A stretch of 64,000 nucleotides of DNA, from contig NZ_VJYI01000029.1 in assembly GCF_008065375.1 (NCBI RefSeq), positions 61,151 through 125,150 of the forward strand, given 5' to 3'. Position numbers and translations under genes: made by a program. The notes beneath the pieces are model-generated. The model had not been told where the DNA came from, searched no databases, and saw nothing but the letters and a program-made list of their open reading frames with translations. Origin of the DNA: Nonomuraea sp. SYSU D8015 (GTDB taxonomy: Bacteria; Actinomycetota; Actinomycetes; Streptosporangiales; Streptosporangiaceae). Positions 52,002 to 59,155 of this stretch are shown piece after piece (the stretch's first letter is position 1; every line of letters begins with the position of its first letter).

Positions 52002-54458
52002 TCACCGCAACGGCGGGTTGGCCAATTTGGCCCTTTCGAGCGCCAGCTCGGGCCACCACTGGCCGGCCTCCGGGGCCACGACGCCGCGCTCCGGATCCTT
52101 GTCGCCGGTCGTGCCGCGCCGGCACCGGCCGCTGGATGCCCCGGCCCTGCTGATCCACAGGTACGCGTCCACCAGCTCCTCGCCCGTGTCCGTGGTCGGC
52201 CGCGCACCGGCGCCCCTGCCGGGCGGGTTGCACCATGTCTGCGGGTCCTTGTACTTCTTCCTCGGGACCCACGGACCTCGGCCGTTCCTGGCGGTGTCGA
52301 CGATGAAGTGCGGCATCTTCGCCGGGTCCACCGTGGCGTCCGATGGGCAGCCCTTCTTGCCCGTGACGAGCTGGATGCCGATGCAGGCCGACAGCCTCTT
52401 GCCGTACTCGACGGCCTTCTCCGTGTAGGCGTGGCCGGCCGTGTTGGTGAAGAACCCGTCCGCCTTGTCGATTCCGGCGGCGATGAGGCGCTCGGACATC
52501 GCCTCTGCGCCCGGGTAGAAGTCCAGGCTTCCGTCGAGGTAGACGGCCGTGTTGGGGCCGGCCTTGAGGGTCAGCAGGGCCTGACGCAGGTCCTTGTAGC
52601 GCTGGTCGGGGGAGCCCGGCAGGGTGCAGTTCTCGGTGCCGGGCATTTTGACCAGGCCGCCCGGCTCCAGGAGGACCACCGCCTTGGCGTCGCCGATCTG
52701 TCCGGCTATGCCGTTGATCCACTTGTGGTACGCGTCCATCTCCGCCGCCGTGTGCGACTGGCAGTCGCTGCCCGGCATGGAGTTGATCAGGAACACGGGG
52801 ACGCCGCCGGCCTGCTCGGCGCCCGTGATCGTGTTCTCCACCTCGGCCCTGACCTCGGGCTCGTTCAGGCGGATCGCATAGGGGACGGCGGCCAGCTTGC
52901 GCATGAGCTCGGCGTCCTCGGGGCGGTCCGCGGCCCAGGCGTCGGCCTGGCGGCTCGCGTTCGGCTCTTCGGGGGCGTAGAAGCGGATGTCCTCCTGGGC
53001 TGTCAGGGGGTTCTGCGCGGCGGTCGGGCGTTCGGCCGTGCCTGTCTTGGAGGTCTTGCCGTCCCCGGTGCCGGCCTGGGCCGTGCCGTCGCCGTTCGCG
53101 GCGGGGTCGGCCGGGGTGCCTTGACCGCGCCAGGCGAGCGCCACCGACACGCCTGCGACGGCCACGATCACGGCGGCCGCCGCAGCCAGGAGCCTCCTCC
53201 GCCGCCCGTCCATGGGGCCTCCACCCCCGGCCCCCGTCCCGCCGGTCCCTGCCACCCCGGCCGACTCGACTCCGACGTGCGGTGTTCCTACGTGTGGTGC
53301 TTCGGCGCGTGGGGCTCCAGGGTGCGGGGTCTCGATGCCGGCGTCCGGGGCTTCCCCACGCGCGACTCCGCTGTGGGCCGCTCCGCTGTGCGGTGCTCCG
53401 GTGGACTGTGATCCGGTGCCCGGCGCGGTGCCGATCGCGGGCTCGCTCCTCGGCCACGTAGCGCCCTCCTGCGGGAACGCCGCGTCCGCTGCCCCGTCCG
53501 ACGCCGCGTCCGCAGCTCGGTCGGCCGGTGAACCGCCGGGCGCCGGGCCTCCGCCGGGTGGAGCGCCGGCTGCCGTGCCCGCACCTTGTAAAACGCCGCC
53601 TGCCGTGCCTGCGCCCGGCGCAGCGCCGCCCGCCGGGACCCGCCCCGGCACACCTGAGGCCGAGGTGCTGAGGTGGTCCATCAGGTCCTGGGCCGTGGGA
53701 CGCTCGGCCGGGCTCTTGGCCAGGGCCGCCGCCACCAGCTCCCGCAGCGGACCGGAGAGCCCCCGCAGGTCGGGCGGCTCGTTGACGATGCGGAGCAGGA
53801 TCGTGGGGACCGAGCCGGAGGAGCCGAACGGCGGCCGGCCGCACGCGGCGAAGGCCACCGTGCCACCCCACGAGAAGATGTCCGAGGCCGGCCCGATGGC
53901 CTCGCCGGCCACCTGCTCGGGCGACATGTACGCGGGCGTCCCGAGGACCGCGCTGCTCATCTCCGCGTCGGCGAGCTGCGCGATCCCGAAGTCGATGACC
54001 TTGGGCCCCACCTGGGAGAGCAACACGTTCGACGGCTTGAGATCGCGATGCACCACCCCCGCCCCGTGGATGGCCCGCAGTGCCATGGCCATGGACGCGG
54101 CCAGCCCGTCCAGCGCCGAGCCCTTCAGCGGCCCCGACTCGCGTACCGCGTCGTCCAGACTCGGCCCCTGGACGTATTCGGTGACGAGATAGGCCACGTC
54201 ACCCTCGACGTCGGCGTCCAGGACGGGAGCGGTGCAGAATCTGGCGACCCGTTTGGCCGCCGCCACCTCCCGGGCGAAGCGCCGCCGGAACTCTGGGTCC
54301 GAGCCCATCCTGGCGTGGATGACCTTGACGGCCACCTGCGCGCCGTCAGGCCCCTGTCCCAGGTAGACGACCCCCATGCCGCCGTCGCCGAGCCGACCTG
54401 ACAGGGCGTACGGCCCTACCTGCCGTGGATCCCCGTCTCGCAACGCCTCCAAGGTCAT
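52002..54458 (-). CDS. Transmembrane Ser/Thr kinase fused to an extracellular GH6 cellulase-like domain
   Basis: An 818-residue fusion. 1-265: Hanks-type kinase with glycine loop GRLGDGGMGVVYLG, Lys45 in VAVKVI, HRDLKPSNVLL (Asp139), DFG (156-158) and GTPAYMSPEQ. 270-420: Pro/Ala/Gly/His-rich cytoplasmic linker. 423-443: membrane helix (LLAAAAAVIVAVAGVSVALA). 490-818: external GH6 domain with VFLINSMPGSDCQSH (Asp565 at the proton-donor position), VVLLEPGGL (GH6 usually has EPD; Gly600 here), YLDGSLDFY, FIVDTARNGRGPWVP, WCNPPGRGAG, RPTTDTGEELVDAYLW (Asp764) and GQWWPELALE. PknB-like kinases usually carry PASTA or ligand-binding ectodomains, not a glycosidase. It may sense cellulose-like polymers. 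Frame and codon bias are continuous, so the fusion looks real. Confidence 0.9.
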   Translation of the reverse strand: MTLEALRDGDPRQVGPYALSGRLGDGGMGVVYLGQGPDGAQVAVKVIHARMGSDPEFRRRFAREVAAAKRVARFCTAPVLDADVEGDVAYLVTEYVQGPSLDDAVRESGPLKGSALDGLAASMAMALRAIHGAGVVHRDLKPSNVLLSQVGPKVIDFGIAQLADAEMSSAVLGTPAYMSPEQVAGEAIGPASDIFSWGGTVAFAACGRPPFGSSGSVPTILLRIVNEPPDLRGLSGPLRELVAAALAKSPAERPTAQDLMDHLSTSASGVPGRVPAGGAAPGAGTAGGVLQGAGTAAGAPPGGGPAPGGSPADRAADAASDGAADAAFPQEGATWPRSEPAIGTAPGTGSQSTGAPHSGAAHSGVARGEAPDAGIETPHPGAPRAEAPHVGTPHVGVESAGVAGTGGTGAGGGGPMDGRRRRLLAAAAAVIVAVAGVSVALAWRGQGTPADPAANGDGTAQAGTGDGKTSKTGTAERPTAAQNPLTAQEDIRFYAPEEPNASRQADAWAADRPEDAELMRKLAAVPYAIRLNEPEVRAEVENTITGAEQAGGVPVFLINSMPGSDCQSHTAAEMDAYHKWINGIAGQIGDAKAVVLLEPGGLVKMPGTENCTLPGSPDQRYKDLRQALLTLKAGPNTAVYLDGSLDFYPGAEAMSERLIAAGIDKADGFFTNTAGHAYTEKAVEYGKRLSACIGIQLVTGKKGCPSDATVDPAKMPHFIVDTARNGRGPWVPRKKYKDPQTWCNPPGRGAGARPTTDTGEELVDAYLWISRAGASSGRCRRGTTGDKDPERGVVAPEAGQWWPELALERAKLANPPLR

Positions 54459-54483
54459 AGATCACCAGAGTATCGCCCGCCCC

Positions 54484-55461
54484 CTACAGCGGCAGCTGCC
54501 ACTCGTACCACTCGTCGAGGAGCTCGAACCCCAGTGCCTCGTTGATCGCGAGCATGTGGGCGTTGGAGGTGGCGTTCCAGGTGATGATCCGCTCCAGGTG
54601 GGGCTCCCGTTCGCGCAGCCGCAGCAGGTTGGCGAGCTTGACCAGCAGGCCCAGGCGGTGGCCCCGGTGCTCGCGCAGCACCATCGTGTCCACCTGGATG
54701 CCCCAGCCGTCGGAACGGTCGGCGTTGAGGTTGATGCGCGTGAACGCGGCGGGGGCGCCGTCGGCGTCGCGGCGGGCGATGGTGGTGTAGCAGGTCTCGC
54801 CACCCGAAAGGATGCTCTCCTCGTTGGAGCGTACGCGTTCGAGGCTGAAGTTCTGCTCCTCGACGTCGGCGCTGCGCGGGGCGTCGTTCATGCCGTTCAT
54901 CAGAGCGGCGAGGTCGGGCAGCAGTTCGGGGCGGGCCGGGCCGGTCCACTGCTCCAGGGAGTAGCCGTCCACCTGGGGGACCATGCGCTCCAGCGCGGGC
55001 CAGTCGGCCTTGCGCAGATCGAGGGTGCGGCGGGTCTCCACGATGCCGACGGTCATGCCGCGCGCCCGCGCGAAGCGGGCGCCGACGCCGGTGACGGGGG
55101 TCTCGGCGAGCAGCAGCCGCCTGCCGTGTGCCCGCATCCGCCCCACGGCGTGCTCGAACAGCGCCGTGCCCAGCCCTCGGCCGCGCCGCGCGGGCCGGAC
55201 CACGAGCGGGAACAGCGAGCCCATGTGGGTGTTGTCCAGCTGGGGCAGCGACAGCCCGTAGCCGCCCACGACCTCGCCGTCCTCCGCCGGCTCCACCCAC
55301 AGCTCGTGCCGCCAGCCGGGCCGGTCGATGGCGACCATGCGGCGGAAGAGGGGGAGGGAGAACAGGGGGCCGGGGTAGTGGGAATGGGCTTCCACGTACG
55401 CGTCGTGCAGGCCCGCGATCAGCTCGCCCGGCCGTTCGAGGTCGATGGGCTGGAACGTCAT
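54484..55461 (-). CDS. GNAT acetyltransferase, tandem-domain type
   Basis: A 325-residue protein made of two GNAT folds. The first has LFPLVVRPARRGRGLGTALF (acetyl-CoA loop RRGRGLGTA). The second has VDTMVLREHRGHRLGLLVKL (HRGHRLG) and ends NAHMLAINEALGFELLDEWY, as in mycothiol synthase-like or Eis-distant tandem GNATs of actinobacteria. ATG 55461 starts MTFQPIDLERPGELIAGLHD; a GTG 18 bases upstream is possible. Substrate unknown. It begins 26 bases from the kinase-GH6 gene start side and may be in the same transcript. Confidence 0.85.
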   Translation of the reverse strand: MTFQPIDLERPGELIAGLHDAYVEAHSHYPGPLFSLPLFRRMVAIDRPGWRHELWVEPAEDGEVVGGYGLSLPQLDNTHMGSLFPLVVRPARRGRGLGTALFEHAVGRMRAHGRRLLLAETPVTGVGARFARARGMTVGIVETRRTLDLRKADWPALERMVPQVDGYSLEQWTGPARPELLPDLAALMNGMNDAPRSADVEEQNFSLERVRSNEESILSGGETCYTTIARRDADGAPAAFTRINLNADRSDGWGIQVDTMVLREHRGHRLGLLVKLANLLRLREREPHLERIITWNATSNAHMLAINEALGFELLDEWYEWQLPL

Positions 55462-55503
55462 ACGGCCAGCAAAGCGCACGCGAAACGGCCGGGGCGAGCG
55501 AAT

Positions 55504-55749
55504 TTATTGGCGGTAGTTCTCCACCTCGCCGGCCGGGCGGACGACGGCACCGTCGGGGTCCTCGCCCGCGCTGCGCCTGGCGCGGCGCTGCCTGAGCAGG
55601 TCCCAGCACTGGTCGAGGGCCGTTTCCAGTTGCTTGATGCGCGCGTGCTCCTCGTCCGTCGTCACCTCGCCGGCCGTCAGCTTGTCGCGCAACTGGTGCT
55701 CCTCGTCGACCAGAGCGCTGATCCTGGTGAGTATCTCGTCGTCCCGCAT
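55504..55749 (-). CDS. DUF2630 family protein
   Basis: An 81-residue helical protein starting (ATG 55749) MRDDEILTRISALVDEEHQL, with EEHARIKQLETALDQCWDLL and RQRRARRSAGEDPDGA, the conserved core of DUF2630. Probably an antiparallel helical hairpin, soluble. Function unknown in any member that I know of. It is divergent from the DDAH-like gene with 38 bases between the starts. Confidence 0.92.
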   Translation of the reverse strand: MRDDEILTRISALVDEEHQLRDKLTAGEVTTDEEHARIKQLETALDQCWDLLRQRRARRSAGEDPDGAVVRPAGEVENYRQ

Positions 55750-55787
55750 GCCCAAGACTCTAGTGACACCGTGATAGAACACGCCCT

Positions 55788-56534
55788 ATGTCTGGTATCG
55801 CGCTCGTAAGGAAGCCCGGCCCGCGGATCTCCGAGGGCATCGTCACCCACATCGAGCGCGAGCCGGTGGACTACGAGCGGGCGCGCGTCCAGCACGACGC
55901 CTACGTGGCCGCGCTGGCGGCCGCGGGGTGGCGGCCCGCGTACGCCGAGCCCGCCGACGACCTGCCCGACGCGCCGTTCGTGGAGGACGCGGTGGTGGTG
56001 TCGGGTCGGCTGGCGGTGCTGACCAGGCCGGGCGCGCCCGAGCGGCGGCCCGAGGTGGAGTCCGTGGCGCAGGCCGTACGGGACCTGGGGTTGACGGTGG
56101 TCAGGATCGCGCCGCCCGGCACACTCGACGGCGGCGACGTGCTGCAGGTCGGCGCCACCGTGTACGTCGGCCGCTCGGCCCGCACCGACGACGACGGCAT
56201 CGCCCAGCTCGCGGCCCTGCTGCCGGAACGCCGCGTCGTACCCGTCGACATGACCGGCGTGCTGCACCTGAAGTCGGCGGTGACGGCCCTCCCTGACGGA
56301 ACGCTCATCGGCGACCCCCGCCACGTGGAGCTGCCCGGCCTGCTGGTGCCGCCGGAGGAGGCGGGCTCGCACGTGGTCCCGCTCGGCGGCGACCGGGTCC
56401 TGATGGCCGCCTCGGCGCCCGAGACCGCCGCGATGCTCGAGAAGCGAGGGCTCGATGTGACGAAGGTCGATATTTCAGAATTTGAGAAGCTCGAAGGCTG
56501 CGTGACCTGCCTCAGCGTCCTGATCGAGGAGTGA
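55788..56534 (+). CDS. Dimethylargininase (DDAH) family amidinohydrolase
   Basis: A 248-residue pentein-fold protein. Catalytic features of DDAH: acidic FVEDAVVV early, TLDGGDVLQVGATVYVGRSA, the His in GVLHLKSAVTALPDG and the C-terminal nucleophile region KLEGCVTCLSVLIEE, where Cys241 corresponds to the DDAH nucleophile. It would hydrolyse N-methylated arginines to citrulline and methylamines, or a related substrate. ATG 55788. Actinobacterial genomes often carry it alone, as here. Confidence 0.9.
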   Translation: MSGIALVRKPGPRISEGIVTHIEREPVDYERARVQHDAYVAALAAAGWRPAYAEPADDLPDAPFVEDAVVVSGRLAVLTRPGAPERRPEVESVAQAVRDLGLTVVRIAPPGTLDGGDVLQVGATVYVGRSARTDDDGIAQLAALLPERRVVPVDMTGVLHLKSAVTALPDGTLIGDPRHVELPGLLVPPEEAGSHVVPLGGDRVLMAASAPETAAMLEKRGLDVTKVDISEFEKLEGCVTCLSVLIEE

Positions 56535-56608
56535 TCCGGGCCTCAAGGTGTTCTCAAGATGTGAGATCCGGGACGGCGCATCCCGAGACCTCTGGTAGCG
56601 TGCTTGGC

Positions 56609-56653
56609 ATGCTGCGCGGGCTGCTTCTTAGCTGCCGCGGCGGGGGCCTGTAG
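56609..56653 (+). CDS. leuL: Leucine-rich leader peptide of leuA
   Basis: A 14-residue frame (MLRGLLLSCRGGGL, stop TAG) 76 bases upstream of leuA. Five of 14 residues are Leu, three in a row (CTG CTT CTT). The TGCCGCGGCGGGG that follows and a GGCTCC/GGAGCC stem beyond it could form alternative hairpins. Leader-peptide attenuation of leuA is established in actinobacteria, and this fits its form. A probable -10 (TAGCGT, 56596-56601, preceded by TGG) lies seven bases before the ATG, so the leader mRNA may be nearly leaderless. Confidence 0.75.
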   Translation: MLRGLLLSCRGGGL

Positions 56654-56729
56654 GCCGGCTCCCTCGCCGCGGAGCCAGTCGTGCGCGTCGGCCGCTTCCC
56701 TTTCGAACGCCCGACGAGGAGCATCTGAC

Positions 56730-58436
56730 ATGACCGCTCAGCAGCCCAGCCCCATGCCGATCCATCGCTACCAGCCGTTCGAACCCATCCGGCTGACCGA
56801 TCGCACCTGGCCCGACAAGGTCATCACCAAGGCGCCCCGCTGGTGCGCGGTCGACCTGCGTGACGGCAACCAGGCCCTGATCGACCCGATGGACTCCCAC
56901 CGCAAGCTCAAGATGTTCGAGCTGCTGGTACGCATGGGCTACAAGGAGATCGAGGTAGGCTTCCCCGCCGCCTCGCAGACCGACTTCGACTTCATCCGGC
57001 AGATCATCGAAGAGGACCGCATCCCGGACGACGTCGTCATCCAGGTGCTGACCCAGGCCAGGCCGGAGCTGATCGAGCGCACCTTCGAGTCGATCGAGGG
57101 CGCCAAGCAGGCCATCGTCCACCTCTACAACTCGACCTCCACCCTGCAGCGCCGCGTCGTCTTCGGCCAAGACAAAGACGGCATCACCGCCATCGCGGTC
57201 GAGGGCGCCAAGCTGGTCAAGAAGCTCGCCGACGCCACAGACGTGGACGTCTACTTCCAGTACTCGCCGGAGTCGTTCACCGGCACCGAGCTGGAATACG
57301 CCGTCGAGGTGTGCGACGCCGTCAACGACGTGTGGCAGCCCACCCCCGACCGCAAGGTCATCATCAACCTGCCCGCCACGGTCGAGATGGCCACCCCCAA
57401 CGTCTACGCCGACCAGATCGAGTGGATGCACCGCCACCTCAAGCACCGCGACTCGATCGTGCTGTCCCTGCACCCCCACAACGACCGCGGCACCGCCGTG
57501 GCCGCCGCCGAGCTGGGCTACATGGCCGGCGCCGACCGCATCGAGGGCTGCCTGTTCGGCAACGGCGAGCGCACCGGCAACGTCTGCCTGGTCACGCTGG
57601 GCATGAACCTGTTCTCCCAGGGCATCGACCCCGAGATCGACTTCAGCGACATCGACGAGATCCGCCGCGTCACCGAATACTGCAACCAGCTGCCCGTCCA
57701 CCCGCGCCACCCGTGGGGCGGCGAGCTGGTCTACACCGCCTTCTCCGGCTCCCACCAGGACGCCATCAAGAAGGGCTTCGAGCACCTGGAGCGCGACGCC
57801 GCCGCGGCGGGCGTCCCGGTGGACGAGTTCACCTGGGCGGTCCCTTACCTGCCGATCGACCCGAAGGACATCGGGCGCACGTACGAGGCGGTCATCCGGG
57901 TCAACAGCCAGTCGGGCAAGGGCGGGGTCGCCTACATCATGAAGGCCGACCACCAGCTCGACCTGCCGCGCCGGCTGCAGATCGAGTTCTCCAAGGTCGT
58001 GCAGGCCCGCACCGACAGCGAGGGCGGCGAGATCAGCCCGGCCGCGATGTTCGAAATCTTCCGGGACGAATACCTCCCCAACCCGGCCAACCGCTGGGGC
58101 CGCCTCAGCCTGATGGCGCACCGCCACGAGTCGACGGTGGACGAGAAAGACCGCATCAGCGCCGACATCCGCCTCGACGGCGAGATCCGCGAGATCGAGG
58201 GCTCGGGCAACGGCCCGATCTCGGCCTTCATCGACGCCATCGCCGGGGTCGGCATCCAGGTGCGGGTGCTCGACTACGTGGAGCACGCGATGAGCGCCGG
58301 CAGTGACGCCAAGGCGGCCTCGTACCTGGAGTGTGAGGTCGACGGGCGGGTGCTGTGGGGCGTCGGCGTCGACGCCAACACCACCACGGCCTCCCTCAAG
58401 GCCATCATCTCCGCAGTGAACCGCGCATCCCGCTGA
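56730..58436 (+). CDS. leuA: 2-isopropylmalate synthase
   Basis: A 568-residue enzyme, type LeuA2 (about 560-600). N-terminal TIM barrel: RWCAVDLRDGNQALIDPMDS, GYKEIEVGFPAASQTDFDFI and LHPHNDRGTAVAAAELGYMA with the metal-binding His pair (HPHND). The C-terminal LeuA allosteric domain contains GNGPISAFIDAIAG and EHAMSAGSDAKAASYLECEV. It makes 2-isopropylmalate from acetyl-CoA and 2-oxoisovalerate, the first step to leucine, and is inhibited by leucine. ATG 56730 follows GAGGAGC. Downstream terminator at 58520. Confidence 0.97.
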   Translation: MTAQQPSPMPIHRYQPFEPIRLTDRTWPDKVITKAPRWCAVDLRDGNQALIDPMDSHRKLKMFELLVRMGYKEIEVGFPAASQTDFDFIRQIIEEDRIPDDVVIQVLTQARPELIERTFESIEGAKQAIVHLYNSTSTLQRRVVFGQDKDGITAIAVEGAKLVKKLADATDVDVYFQYSPESFTGTELEYAVEVCDAVNDVWQPTPDRKVIINLPATVEMATPNVYADQIEWMHRHLKHRDSIVLSLHPHNDRGTAVAAAELGYMAGADRIEGCLFGNGERTGNVCLVTLGMNLFSQGIDPEIDFSDIDEIRRVTEYCNQLPVHPRHPWGGELVYTAFSGSHQDAIKKGFEHLERDAAAAGVPVDEFTWAVPYLPIDPKDIGRTYEAVIRVNSQSGKGGVAYIMKADHQLDLPRRLQIEFSKVVQARTDSEGGEISPAAMFEIFRDEYLPNPANRWGRLSLMAHRHESTVDEKDRISADIRLDGEIREIEGSGNGPISAFIDAIAGVGIQVRVLDYVEHAMSAGSDAKAASYLECEVDGRVLWGVGVDANTTTASLKAIISAVNRASR

Positions 58437-58519
58437 CCCCGTAAATCCTTCAGGGCTCGGACCTCGCAATGACCTGCGGGGCCGGCGCCCGGCACGCGCC
58501 CACAAGGCCACGCCGCCAT

Positions 58520-58569
58520 CAACTCGACCGCGCTCTCGTGACAGACGGGAGGCGCGGTCGAGTTGTTTT
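58520..58569 (+). terminator. Rho-independent terminator of leuA
   Basis: CAACTCGACCGCGC (58520-58533) and GCGCGGTCGAGTTG (58552-58565) form a perfect 14-bp stem, followed by TTTTAT. It lies 84 bases after leuA and directly abuts the convergent lipoprotein stop (58568). Confidence 0.92.
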
Positions 58570-59155
58570 ATGTGCCGGGAGTGCAGTTGTACAGCTTGCC
58601 GTAGCGTTTTTGGGCGATGCGCATGAGCTCGATCATGTCCTTGATCGCATCCCTGCCCTTGGCGACTTGGGGCAGGGAGACGTCGATCAGTCGTGCTTTA
58701 CCGCCGCAGTGGAACTTCGCACTTACTTGGTACGGCTGGTCGGTGAGCGGTGGATTAGGTAGATACGCGGCCATGCCGTCGCCGAGGTCGGCAGGAAGCA
58801 CGACTCCGCCGTGTTTGGTATAGACCGCGCGCCGGTCCCCGATGAGGAAATTCAGATGCTCGCGAGACATCCCGGGCCCCTCCTGCATCCACCACACCTC
58901 TAGACGTTGGGGGATTGTGTCGGGAGCCCGGCAATCGCCGTTGTTCTCATTGCCGGCCGTTTTCTCCATGAGAGGTCCGGTCACACCACTGACAAGGCGA
59001 AATGCCTGCTCAGGGATGAGCTTGCAGACGTACGGGGCGGAATCCACGACCGGTTGAGAGGCTGGGACTGGTGAGGAGACGACGTCAGTTTCCGGGGTGC
59101 AGGCTGTGACGAGCACGAGAGCAGTCAGCGCGGCCGGCAGACGAGCACGTCTCAT
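58568..59155 (-). CDS. Lipoprotein of the WXG100/DUF6571 operon
   Basis: A 195-residue protein with signal peptide and lipobox (LVTAC, Cys19). The mature part has four Cys (YVCKLIPEQAF, GDCRAPDTIP, FHCGGKARLID, LYNCTPGT), probably in two bonds, similar in outline to DUF3558-type lipoproteins. It overlaps the DUF6571-like gene's stop (ATGA), so it is translated with it. Outer-surface anchoring next to a putative type VII-linked protein suggests a partner or immunity-like role; this is inference. Confidence 0.75.
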   Translation of the reverse strand: MRRARLPAALTALVLVTACTPETDVVSSPVPASQPVVDSAPYVCKLIPEQAFRLVSGVTGPLMEKTAGNENNGDCRAPDTIPQRLEVWWMQEGPGMSREHLNFLIGDRRAVYTKHGGVVLPADLGDGMAAYLPNPPLTDQPYQVSAKFHCGGKARLIDVSLPQVAKGRDAIKDMIELMRIAQKRYGKLYNCTPGT

